Notes under the pieces: model-generated | The model's input: only the letters and a program-made list of their open reading frames with translations | Told to the model about the DNA's origin: nothing | Database searches by the model: none | Shown here: in pieces, positions 45,191 to 56,190 of the stretch | How positions within the stretch are numbered: the first letter of the stretch is position 1 | Layout of the letters: each line of letters starts with the position of its first letter | NCBI GenBank assembly: GCA_021234155.1 | Contig: JAJEKV010000078.1 | Location: 1,490,001 to 1,554,000 of the forward strand | From: Isoetes taiwanensis | Lineage: Eukaryota > Streptophyta > Lycopodiopsida > Isoetales > Isoetaceae | Direction: 5' to 3' | DNA length: 64,000 nt | Made by a program: the position numbers and the translations under genes

Positions 45191-46910
45191 CTACCACATC
45201 AGTCCCATGATATTCTTCCGGGAGATCTGCCCAACAAGTCCTAGAAAGTGGTAAGGGGAGCCTCCTCTGCTCCACCCTTCCATTGTGCACCGCAATTCTT
45301 GGCGAGGAGAGCCTCCTCTGCTCTCTATCCTCCCCATATTTTGTGCAGCTTCACCATGAGACTCAAGTGGTGAGGGAGAGCCTTCGGCCTCGCTCAACCC
45401 TCCCATTTGCCTCTTCTGTGGAAGTGACAACTGCACGAAGCAAAGTGAGCATATTTGTTCCTTGCCTTTTTTCAAACTCACTTTTGTCCATCCCGCTTGA
45501 ACTCGTTCTTGTCGTTCTTGTTCTATTTGAATCAATGCAATTTAGCAGAAGCAAAGATCATCAAAAAAAGAAGAGGGAAGGAACACCTGGCCGCCACATT
45601 TACTTGGATTTGCACAAGATGCAATGAGAAGGAGAAGGGAGAGACACAAAGTGTGTAGAAGTATTGGGGATAGAAGCAGGAAGAGTGGCGTGGGGGGTAT
45701 GGACATGTGGGGAAGAGCAACAGGATGATCCCTCTTAGCTCGAAAGTTTGCAAACATTGCTAGTTGAGGAAATAAGAGGGCAAGTCGAGGACCATTAAGC
45801 AATTTCAAGTCAAACTTAAGAAACATGGGGCCACTTTTAATTACAACAGACTCAAAAGCATGACCAAGGGGAAGTGACACACGATCTTTGCCCCATCAAC
45901 AATGGAATGGGCCAAATGAGTGCCCAAACCATTAGCAATGTTAATGAGGAACTCGGGGACCAACAAGTCGAGGAAGATTGAGATTGAGAGCCGAAGAAGG
46001 CATTTTCAAAGCATTGAGCATGTTGGGATTAAAACCGAGAATAAGACCGTACAATATATAATCACTCCACATAGGATCAACCCTCGTGCCACCAATTGAT
46101 CTCAACAGCAACATCATCAAAAAACAATCAAGAAAAAGTTTTTATCTAACATTTTCAATGTGCGATAGCCGAAAGTCCAATTCTTCGAAGATGACCTGTT
46201 AACCAGTATCCAAGCTTTCTAACATCCAAATAAACACCAGTATAACGGCCCACAACTCCAAATGACATCAAATTACCAATACACTTCTTATGAAGATCAT
46301 GATCAATTTCTACCACATGATATCCGTATTTTAAGGGTGTCTCTACATACCTCCGGCTCATAGAACACCTCCACCGGTGGTAAAGAAAAGTCAAGTCAGG
46401 CGGCCTCACGTGCTAGAAGCTTCGCCCAATAAGGATCCAATATCTCTTTTATTTTCATGAATCATCAAATCAATAGCTCCTGAAACACGCGAAGAAGAAA
46501 TAGCGTAAGACAAATCTTTCTTAATCCAATCACTAAAGCTGCCCTCGGTTACCCTAGTCACCGAATTTCCGGACATCCATGGTAATGCAGAGGCGAAGCC
46601 ACAACCGGTGGGAGCTGGGGGATAGAAGCACTATCACTTTGAATTCTAATATCGAGCATCAACAGAGACAAAGACGAACTTGGCACATCGCTTCTATGAC
46701 CATTAGGGGAACACCCCGAGATGGTAATTGGGGAAAATCAATATGAGAGATATCCATACCTTCTTGAACCAAGCTCTCTTTCATCAGATCTTTGCCTCGT
46801 TGCGTCCCTTTAGCGGCATGAGACTTCGTCCCTATCGGGGGCTTGAAGGCCACTTGAGAAGAAGAAACAGAAGAGACTGCTTTCGTCACCATCAAGGATG
46901 AGGTGGCCAA
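45191..46910 (-). pseudogene. L1 ORF1 remnant
   Basis: Begins near the element 5' end with MATSSLMVTKAVSSVSS (46910) and MKESLVQEGMDISHIDFPQL; LTFLYHRWRCSMSRRYVETP (about 46330-46400) and FESVVIKSGPMFLKFDLKLL (about 45790-45850) follow. Proline/serine-rich end at 45191-45535. The DUF4283-like core is implied by position and context more than by clear motifs. Confidence 0.55.
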
Positions 46911-46923
46911 ACCTCATCAATGA

Positions 46924-47283
46924 AGTTGTCTTACCAAACCTCTCAATGAAGTGTTTTTCGATCTCCTCCCAAGTGTTGACACCTGTGCTGATGGTGTACT
47001 CCAACCATGCTCTCACTTCCTCATTCTTGAAACACTTATTGAATTCTGAAAACTTAGTACCTTTTTTGTGACCATATTCTTGATAGTATTCCTCATAGCT
47101 TCTCAAAAAAGTATTAGCATTGATACTTGGATCAAATGTAGGAGGAGGAGTTGGCATATTGAGTTCAAAATATTGAATACCTGCATTACCTTGATTGGTG
47201 ACACTTGTAGCAGGCACACCTGTATTTTCTGGTGCTTCAATATGAATTTGGTCAGACACCTCATTACTTTTTCTAGGAGCCAT
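46924..47283 (-). pseudogene. gag: Gag N-terminal half of the Tat-like element
   Basis: Start ATG at 47281-47283, 22 bases after the primer site. MAPRKSNEVSDQIH, then FDPSINANTFLRSYEEYYQE, then EEVRAWLEYTISTGVNTWEE and HFIERFGKTT, at which point the L1 interrupts. Typical gypsy Gag N-terminal to capsid region. Confidence 0.8.
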
Positions 47284-47305
47284 GAGTTCCCAAAGATCCA
47301 GGTGG

Positions 47306-47324
47306 GATCTCGGTAGAACCTCCA
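47306..47324 (-). promoter_or_regulatory. Primer-binding site of the Tat-like element (tRNA-Gln-type)
   Basis: Minus strand TGGAGGTTCTACCGAGATC, three bases from the LTR. It is complementary to a tRNA 3' end of the form ATCTCGGTRGAACCT-CCA, which from memory is the end of tRNA-Gln (one mismatch). Confidence 0.65.
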
Positions 47325-47327
47325 AAA

Positions 47328-49266
47328 TGTTGAGGATATTCCTGGCAATCCCTCAACCTCAATGGTGTAGAACCTCCAGGTTGCTATAGGCAACCACTCT
47401 GTGAGAGAATACTGCAGTAGAATTACTCAAACAACCAAGGCAGATCAGTTTCCCTAAACAGAAAAAAGTCAGTCACAGCAAAATACCTCTCACATATAGT
47501 TCCTAGGGTTTTTCTTCATGTGATCAATTCTGTTGGACACTAGATAGTCTGCTTGATCTACCTTTGAAAGTCTGCTAAGAAATCTCTAGGGTAACTATGT
47601 GCATTTGATCACAATGACTGGGTCAACTTTGAGTCAATATCCCAACCCGAGAGCTAATTTTTGCAAGTGTATGAGCAGAGTGTCTTTTCAAGTTTAGACA
47701 ATTGGAGTGGTTTCTGATGACTCTGCAGACTAGGTGCAAAGACTTCCTTTTTGAGATCTAGTCCTATCCCTTTTTTTATGAAGATTTTTTGAAAGAACTT
47801 AAACTCTAAGATGAATGAATGAAATATTTCTAAAGAGGACACAATACCAGAGTGTATTACCTTTTGGCTAATATTGGGTTTTTAAGACAAACATATATTG
47901 GTAGGCTTCATTAACTGAGCTGAGACCCTTAATTTGCTTCAAAGTTATACTTTAGGTTTTTTAAATGAAGACAATGCTTACCAAGTTCAAATTTTCTTTC
48001 ATTGAAAACATCACAGAATAGTAACATGAATTCCCAAGCTCAGAGTCTTGGGCACATGATCGAAAATAATCAGATGAAGGTACACATTCAAATAATTTGC
48101 ATCAAATAAATGGATATCTCATGCAAGGCAGGTCATTCTCCGCTCATATTCCGCAAATCCGCTTCAAATATAGTCACAGAGGTCGAATCTTTCGCACAGA
48201 AGCCGGCCCTTGTTTCAAAATTCTTTTCCCCTTTTAACCTCTCATTTCTGGATTCTTGGCATCTGTGTTTATTTTGCTTTGTCTTATGCGTGTTATGGTA
48301 TTTCTTGGGGCACAAGGATACAAAAAGGGTGTTAAAGCTCATGATTGACATGCCGGATCCATCAGAGAGAACGGATCTTGGCCTGACCCTTTTAGGTTAG
48401 AGAATTTTCGATGAAGAACAATATCCCACAGGGGTGCATCAAAATATTATGTTTGCCACATATTTTTCTTTTGGAGTGGCATGAGCTTGGAGTTTAGACA
48501 CGTGGAGGGTATAGGGTATATGTAGGCAATCCAAGGGTGACGTGGCATCGGGTGACTTGGCATGTATTGATTTGGCAAAACTTTTCCCTTAGTCAAAAAC
48601 TTTATGAGATGAAAAAAGTGATGTGCGATGAGGCGGACAACTTTGGTGAGGTGGATGATGATGTGGCATGGCAAGTTCATCAAATGTGAATTTGAACAAT
48701 GGTTTAAACCATGTTTTGAGCTTATTTTTTGCCTATGCCATTTGACATTGAAGATGTGGGTTCTTTCTCTCTCTTTTTGACTTAGAGAGAGAATGTGCCA
48801 CTTTGACTAATGGTAGGTCAACTTTGTGTGGATTTTTCGTGTTTCAAGTAAATGGAGGGTGTTTCAAAGATGTGTGAGTAGTTTTTGACTAGGGAAAGAA
48901 TTTGAACCATATTGGGGTATGCATAGGGGTGGAGGCAAGTGAAGTGAGGGAAATAGAGGCTAAGGGTGCTACAAGCATAATTAATGCCCAAGAATTTGAA
49001 CTTGAGTGAACATCTTACTTCTCAAAGGGGTCTTCTTATCTTGATATTGCCATGAAACTTCCTTGAGTTGACCCTGCCTTCCTTCTTGTATGACTTTGAC
49101 TTTTTCACCTTAAATCCTTTTCTTGTGATGCTTCAAATGAAAGTCCTTGCTTGGTTCTTCAGCTCGTGCTCTTGAGTTGACTTGGTCCATGCACATATTT
49201 CATCAAATCATTAGCCATTGATATGAAATGCCATTTGCTCTTCTATGCTGCCAAATCATGGCAGCA
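47328..49266 (-). mobile_element. 5' LTR of the Tat-like element
   Basis: 1939 bp, from TGTTGAGGATATTC to GGCAGCA in plus-strand reading, followed by the CGAAG duplicate. The longer of the two LTRs. Confidence 0.88.
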
Positions 49267-49271
49267 CGAAG

Positions 49272-51249
49272 CAAGGATAAGTGTAAGATAATGCTATGAA
49301 ATGGAAAAGAAATAACATGTTTTGCAAAACTTGTGAGCCACCAAGATGAATATGTGAGCCGCCTCTAGGAAGATTGCGAATGCCTGAAAGTGATCGAAGT
49401 GGGCTAGGTTGATAAAAGGGTGGAGACAGTTATGGGCTAGACAATCGTGGGGAAGGAAGAGTGAAGAGAGCAAAGATGGCAACAAGGTGAATCGAGGTCA
49501 AATCAAAGTCACAAGCAAGATAGAAGTCCAAGTCTAGAACGAGGAGAAGTGCGCACCACCTGAGTTGAAAAGGAACCTTCGCAAACCTTACATGTTTTGG
49601 ATTGGCGAGGTTGAGGATACAAAAACACAAGCAATAGACTAAGAAAATAAAGATACGCTTCAAATACAAAAATGCCACAATAAATTCAGAATAACGAACT
49701 CGATGCATTAATCGAATGGGTTGAGAAACATAGGGTTTCAAAATAGAGAATCAACGTGAGAGAAGCAGGAGGGACTCAGATAAATAGGGTCAAATGAATA
49801 TTGTAAATAAGCATGCAGCTAATAGAATAGAAGAGTTCCAATATCAAAAATGTGAATGATGGTATATCGAGCACAAAATTAAATGCAAAGTGCAATAAAC
49901 ATTTATTTATTGTACAACTCAAATCTTCTCGAAATATTTCTGGAAGTGGATTCCCTCCAAATCGACTTTGCAAGCATAAAAAATGTTGTCCTGGAGCAGC
50001 TACGTGCAAGCTGCATGGAATGTATCATATAACTGTCCTTGTTTAGACTGTGGACCCAAATTTATGGTTATTGATGTTTAACATGACAGATTGCTTAGTT
50101 TGCAACCCTTGCTCCTTACATTGGAGGCAATTTTCCTGCTTAAGCTATTGCAAAAGTCTGATGGCATGCAAACATGTGGAAAAGTTTGGTGACTGGCAAT
50201 TTCTTAATGCAAAGCAAGGTTTGATTGCCCACTCAATGTCAATAACATTCCCAAGCCCATTCTAGTGTCAAAAACTTTTTGAACGGTAGCTGCATTGGCC
50301 AAATCATAGTCATAGTGGGATTGTGACATTTTGAGAAACCTTCAATCTGATAGTGCTTCTCATACAGATATCAAACGGTTTTAATTGGCATTGATAATTG
50401 CAGATATAATTCCTGATGCTATGGCAGACATTTGCAATTTTGTCAAACTAAATGGCTTTCTTGCAAGATCAATATCTCTGGAAATAAGCTTCAATTATAT
50501 ATCTATCTATCTATTATCTTTCAAGCTTGTAGTCCACTTAAGCAAGAGTAATTACCACTTCCTGTCCAAATTTATAATAAGTTATTCTTAACTTGGTAGT
50601 TAATCCAAGAAAAAGCAGTTACTACTTCCTATCCAAATTTATAACAGGTTATTTTCAGTTTGATAGCTAAGATGTTCTCAAATAAATCCATTCAATACAC
50701 AAAGATAAAATTTCCTATAAACTTATGTGCTCAAAGAATAGCTTAGCTGCAGTTTATCTACAATAGGTTTGATGCTCATATTGATCTACAGATCATCATA
50801 AATAACACTATAGTAAAAGCGCGTAAAATATAAATAAGCATTATACTTGGCCTATAACATCAACATGTCACCTAAAAATGTTGTCCATATGTCCTTGCTA
50901 AAGTACTCAAACTAAATCCAACAAATATATGCATGATGCAAAATTTGTCTTAAAGAGCACCTCTGAAAATTTGTTATTCTGCACAATTTATATGTCACAG
51001 ACTTACAATTTGCCCAACATCTCTAGAAGAATTAAGGTAGCTTTATGAAGGCCTGAAGCAAATAGTAGATAAAACAAAAAGTAGACAATGCTCTTAAACA
51101 ACCAACTTCTGTTCTTAAATAATGAAATTTGACAATGTCAACAAGAATCTGGAACTTGACAAATGGAAAAGGGTCAAAATTGCTTAGGTAGAGATGCTCT
51201 GTGCTAGTTCTGCTTGGAAGCAGATTGGTTTTGACAAAGTTACAGAAAA
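49272..51249. other. Intergenic sequence
   Basis: AT-rich; short ORFs only. None has a recognisable domain. I see nothing I can support, apart from weak exon-like sequence near 49920-50045. Confidence 0.4.
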
Positions 51250-51845
51250 CCTTGAGCCATAACTTGAAAGGCATTAGCAGCAGTACTTGCAATATCAAGG
51301 CTTTGTTTCTTGAGCCCTATTTGTTCTATATACATGGCCTACAAGCGATATTGCATGTTCTCTTGCCTAGCACACCAATCAGCTTTGGCTTCCTCATTCT
51401 ATTGCATTACTATCAACACCTTGTGGGATCCTTCCCCTTTTCTTCCTTGGGCTATGCTCTAGTAGATTAACATCAACAATAGTAGCTAAACCATCATCAT
51501 CCTCAACTAGTATATGGGCTTTCAGTTCCTTCATTATCATCCTGGTAATGTCTGGGTCATTTCCTGTAAACGATCACATGAACTAAATGGTGGTAAAGGT
51601 GGAAAATATAAAAAAATAATAGACGGTAGAGTCCATTACCTAAGAATGCAAAAAATGCATTTGGCATAGTGAATGTAGTTGGTATGGATGATATAAACAC
51701 TAATCCTGTAGGATTCATGGAGGTCCATGGCGTCGTATATGTTTGGATAGAAGTTACTTGGCAAATTGCAATCCTTCAAAGGGGGTTTACCATCTTTTAC
51801 GTATAATCTATCTGCATGCAGGGGGAGGGGGTTCTCTTGACCCAT
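51250..51845 (-). pseudogene. Decayed two-exon gene remnant, unknown family
   Basis: Minus strand. A first open stretch from the ATG at 51845 (MGQENPLPLHADRLYVKDG, then FYPNIYDAMDLHESYR) runs to about 51705. A 3' splice-like CGTTTACAG (51565-51573) is followed by an open exon 51564-51396: DPDITRMIMKELKAHI, VEDDDGLATIVDVNLLEH, the basic SPRKKRGRIPQG (NLS-like). A TGA ends it, but a neighbouring frame continues EEAKADWCARQENMQYRL, a stop, then IGLKKQSLDIASTAANAFQV to a final TAA near 51250. One frameshift and one stop therefore break what looks like a single C-terminal region. Family unknown. Confidence 0.4.
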
Positions 51846-51989
51846 TTACATACATATATATTCTAACACATACATACATGCTAACACTAATCCTGATGTG
51901 ATTAATGCTATTATTACTTCTATGTTAAGGTACTATTGGGCGGTTAGGTTGGGCGCCTAAGGTCTTCTGAACATTTCGTATCTCCCCTT

Positions 51990-53350
51990 ATGGGGAAACG
52001 CCGAACTGCGGGCAGTCCGAGCAAGGACGAAGCATCCCAGGATGATCTCGATTTGTTATACAACGAAATGAAGGGACTGAAGCAAGAAATCTGTGAAGTC
52101 AAAAACTTGCTGGTAAAGCTAATGGAACAGAATGCAGAACTTCATGAACAGAATCGGCAGTTGCAAGGAAAAAACCAGGAACTTGAATTCACAAAGGCAC
52201 AAAATGAAACTGAGATTGATCGCCTTAAAACAGAATTGAAAAATCTCAGAAACTCTGCCACTACACAGCCTCAAGATTTTGTGGCTCGGATTGAATCTAA
52301 AGTATCGGACCTATTTCAACAAGGTCAGGATAGAGTTCTTGAACTAGAAAACAGACAGCAAAGAGCAAGCAATATCAAAATATCAGACATCGAAGAAAGT
52401 GAAGGTGAAAACTTGCCTGACATTGTAGATAATCTTGTTAGAAGCAAAATGTTTCTCCATGAGCCTGGAATCAAATCATGCTCCAGGGTTTGGTAGAAAA
52501 ATTGAGGGGCGCCACAGGCCTATCATTGTCAAATTCCTCAGTGCTGAGTTATGCAATCGCGCAATGCAACACAAAGGCCATCTAAAAGGACAACACATAT
52601 GGTTAAATGAGGATCTAACTTCACAACAACAGAAGGATAGAAGAGCATTGTTAGAGGAAGTTCAGAAACAAAAGCCTGCTGGTAAATCTGCATACATCCT
52701 TGGAGATAAAGTTATTGTAAGAGAAAACAAAGCATGGGAAACCCGGACCCTCAGAGTCCTGGTATGGAACATCCACGGTGCCAATGCATCAAAATTTCTT
52801 GCCAGCATGGATCTGTTCCAAAAACATGACGTTTTGGTTCTTCTGGAAACTTGGGAATCTGAAACTAGACCACTAGCGGACATCCATGGATTCACCAGAC
52901 TTGCTGAATTGTACAACCAAAAAGGCGTTTGTCACAGAGGCTGGAGAGGATTAGCTTGCTACACTCGCTCCTCTTGCTTGGGCTCAACAACAATTGTACA
53001 TAGATGTCCCTTCAACCAATATCTATGGCTGCAAGTAAGTGGGCAGACACCCCTTTATATTGCTTGTGTATATTTTGCTCCGTTATAACCTGAACCCTCT
53101 AAAGTTTATGAGCATCCAACATTAGATCCACACGATTCTCTTATGCATCTTGGCAAGGATATTACAAGATATCAGGCCAAAGATAGGAGATTTTAATGCA
53201 AGGCTTGGGCTGAAACAAGCTCCCCTATTTCGGGATGATGGAAATGATCTGTGGCTACAGGAATATACAGAACTTGAGCATCCTTGGAGACGGATATCTA
53301 GTGACTATGCCACAAATGCCATGGGAAATCATGTATTGCAGCTATGTGAA
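51990..53350 (+). pseudogene. LINE ORF: coiled coil, RNA-binding segment and APE endonuclease
   Basis: Start at MGKRRTAGSPSKDE. Residues about 25-110 form a long Gln/Glu/Lys coiled coil (LMEQNAELHEQNRQLQGKN). A frameshift near 52490 leads to RPIIVKFLSAELCNRAM and HIWLNEDLTSQQQKDRRALL, the pattern of L1-ORF1p-type C-terminal RNA-binding domains. Without a stop it passes into the endonuclease: RTLRVLVWNIHGANASKFL (about 52743), VLVLLETWES and, after breaks, IGDFNARLGLKQ (about 53181-53215). An ORF1-type domain thus appears to be fused to the endonuclease. Confidence 0.7.
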
Positions 53351-56007
53351 GCTTTATAATGGATTATTTTCAATGGCATCCAAGCCTTCCCCGATTCACA
53401 TAAATTCACATGTTTCCAGCCAAATGGTAGCTCTGTTGTTGATCTCTTGCTTGGCCATCCAACATGCAAAATGCTTCATGATTTCCAGATCCTTAACAAA
53501 CAATTGATTTCAGATCATGCGCCTCTCAGCTTAACATTTGCAGCCAATAAATCTGACACTTTCAAGCCAATTTTGAGACCTCCGTGCATTAAAATTGACT
53601 ATCAAAAGACAGACAAATACGCTGATGCATTAGCAAGTAGATTAGAGCAAATAGAATGGCCTCTGATGTAAGTGCATACAGTAATACTCTGATTGAAACC
53701 ATTCTACTAGTGGCAAAGGAAATCTTTGGGACTACCAAACCTAGAAACGACAGTCATAATCAGAAGTGGTTTGATAAAGAATGCCTACTTGCCAAGCAAG
53801 CTCTGGATAGGTCTACTGACAAACAGCAAGCCAGCAAGTCCTACAAGAGGCTCCTGAGACGAAAGAAACATGAATGGCAGCATGCATATGAAGCTGAACT
53901 GGCAAAACGTGTGTTAGTAGAACCAAAAGCATTTTGGAATATAACAAAGAAGCCCCTTGCGGGCTATGATTTTACAGCAGAAGAGATGGTCTCATGGTTG
54001 GCTGTATATGGTTCCTGCCCAGCGAAAAATGATTCAAACACATCCTATAAGTGATGAAATCTTCACTTCTGAAGATGTAGATGACACATTGTCACGCTTG
54101 AAAAATGGCAAATCCCCTGACAATCTTGGTATGGTATCCGAATTATGCAAGTGGGGAGGTGGTCTACTCTTTGAGAACTTGCCAATATTCTCAACTTGGT
54201 GCTCATAAATGGAAGTCTTCCGGATGCCTGGTATGTGAGTCGGGCTGTCCCAATATTTAAATGTGGTGATACGCATGAAATAAGCATGAAATACACAATT
54301 ACAGGACAATTTTAGTTGGGAATATCATGACAAAGATCTTTGCCTCCTTAATTGAACGAAAATTGGTGGATTGGGCTAATGAAGCAAATGCCATAGCAGC
54401 ATGTCAAGCTGGTTTCCGAGCTGGATATTCTACCACGACCATTTAGTAACGCCCGCGCGCACTTGAGAGAAAAATGCAAAGGGCTGTGGCAACCAATTAT
54501 TCTTGGCATTCATGGATCTCACTAAGGCATTTGACAGAGTCGATCGAGGGAAACTCCAAGACAGAATGGATGCACTTGGAGTCCCTTTTGCTCTCAAGGA
54601 GGCAGTAGCATGCTTATACAAAAAAGTCCTAGTAGGGCTTTCTTTTCCTTTCAAATCAGACAAGTTGATAGAAAGCACCATTGGAGTTAAGCAAGGCTGC
54701 CCCTGTTCACCAATGCTTTTCGGGTTTTTCATTGATGAAATCGAATCTTGGCTTAATAGCAGCAGTGGAGTTGGTGCCGCATTATGTGGCCATGTCGTGA
54801 AACTATTGCTCTTTGCGGATGATATTGTGCTGATTTCTAAAACTCAACGGGGCTTGCAGTCACATTTAGATACCTTCTACAATTTCTATGTACAAAAAGG
54901 TATGTCAGTTAACCATTCCAAGTCTAAAATTCTGATTTTTGGCACACGCTCTCATGCCAAATTTTCAATTGGAGATATTACATTAGAAACTGTCAATCAA
55001 TACAAATACCCGGGGATAGAAATGACATCCAATTACAAATGGAATGTTGCAGCATCAAAGAGAGCAACGGATGGATTGAGAGCACTATTTGCTCTTTTTC
55101 AGATCTGTATACGAAATAACCTTAAGAGTTGGCACTTGCGCAAGCTGCTTTTTGGTGTATTAGTCAAACCAGTAATGTTGTATGGGTGTCAGGTCTGGGC
55201 ACCTGGATTAGCAAAATTAGGATGGGAACAGCTAGAGAGAGTACAAAAGAGATTTTTGGTTGAAGAATTGGGTGTCAAAGCTCAAACACCCTACATCATG
55301 CTTTGGCGGAAACAGGAACAGTTCCAATTGAGATTGATGCACTCTGCCAAACGCTTCACTACCTAAATAGAATCTCAAATCTAGACCCATTGTCTTCCTG
55401 CCTTGGCACTAACACACTCTCAAGGGAAGCTAAATGGATGGTATGCCACAGTAATTAAGTGGGCACATAAATGGGGTATATTGCCTGGCAACTGGCCTCA
55501 TAAATAGGATGAATTGCAAACTTTTGTATCAGCTAAAGCAGTTGCCAAACTTTGGGAAGATTGTGAAAATAGTGTGAAAGCGGCCTTCTACAAAAAAAGA
55601 AATAAATAGTCTTGATATCTATGGCGAGCAGCCATATGGCCATATCTTGGGCAAGAGATAAGACTAGACCCGAGAAAAATCATTTCCAGAATGCGGCTCT
55701 CCTCCCACCACCTCGCCATAGAAATTGGGAGATGACAAAATCTAGCTCGTGAAGATCGGCTATGCCTCTCTAGCCGCTGGCGAACCCTCGTGTTGAAGAT
55801 GAGGCCCACGCCTTGCTCTTTTGCCCATCCTATGAACATATTGGGGAGGCTTTCGATGTCAATGCTGGTAACCTCAAAGACTTGTTCAGGATACAACCAT
55901 CCAAATTAAGGATGTACCTAAAGTCTATTTTCAGGGAAAGACTAAATGTCATACATCTATATGAGCATATGTCACTACTCGAAAACTCTGGGATGTTCAT
56001 GTTCTGA
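53351..56007 (+). pseudogene. LINE ORF: endonuclease end, RT and C-terminal domain
   Basis: Endonuclease end: GSSVVDLLLGHP and ISDHAPLSLTF (about 53420-53545). Then KWFDKECLLAKQAL and YKRLLRRKKHEWQHAYE (about 53765-53890), the usual link to RT. RT pieces: RLKNGKSPDNLGM (about 54096), AFMDLTKAFDRVDRGKL (54503-54556), GVKQGCPCSPMLFGFFIDEI and the catalytic KLLLFADDIVLISK (about 54800-54840). 54503-55366 is open for 287 codons. The C-terminus at about 55785-56007 has EDEAHALLFCPSYEHI, a H-x3-C-type end. Several frameshifts lie at 53650-54490 and 55366-55790. Confidence 0.82.
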
Positions 56008-56190
56008 TATTTCTCACAGAGTTCTTTAGGACTTTCATTTTTTGCAAAAAAACCATTGTTCGCTATAGACAATCCAATAGTTATCCACGTCATCCAATGG
56101 TTTTAATTGTATCTAATTTATCTTATCCAATGGTTCTTTCTAAGAATGCAATGGTTCTTTGAAATACAAGATAACTTATTGCACTTAGAC

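Larger units (their letters stand above)
42589..46923 (-). mobile_element. L1 LINE inserted in the Tat-like gag (decayed)
   Basis: The minus-strand poly-A (T-run 42590-42599) with an AATAAA signal 20-30 bases before it marks the 3' end. AGTTGTC occurs on both sides (42582-42588, 46924-46930) as a short target-site duplicate, and the Tat gag frame continues across it (FGKTT to TTEPQDL). 4.3 kb, shorter than the other L1, with loss of much of ORF2 between RT and the C-terminus. Confidence 0.85.
35247..49266 (-). mobile_element. Tat-like Ty3/gypsy element with nested L1
   Basis: Minus-strand element with two LTRs (35247-36846 and 47328-49266) flanked by identical CGAAG duplicates (35242-35246, 49267-49271). 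Order 5' to 3': primer site, gag, protease, an RNase H, RT, a second RNase H, integrase, 3' tandem repeats. Its gag is split by an L1 at 42589-46923. No chromodomain. The integrase and lack of a chromodomain place it near the Athila/Tat branch; the domain order is unusual (see findings). Coding frames are long with few breaks. Confidence 0.9.
51990..56007 (+). mobile_element. Jockey/CR1/L2-like LINE
   Basis: A single-reading-frame-type LINE with N-terminal coiled coil, RNA-binding-like segment, APE endonuclease, RT and a C-terminal H/C-containing end, in that order. Its RT (FADDIVL box) and layout are unlike the two L1s in this window. After the final stop (56007) comes a tail with AATCCAATGGTT-like repeats (56065-56160) instead of a clean poly-A. 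No target duplication was found. Confidence 0.8.

Noticed and set aside
49776-50265. Short ORFs at 49776-50009 (minus) and 50050-50265 (plus)
   Set aside because: No domain, no splice context I trust, and AT-rich composition like the surrounding sequence.
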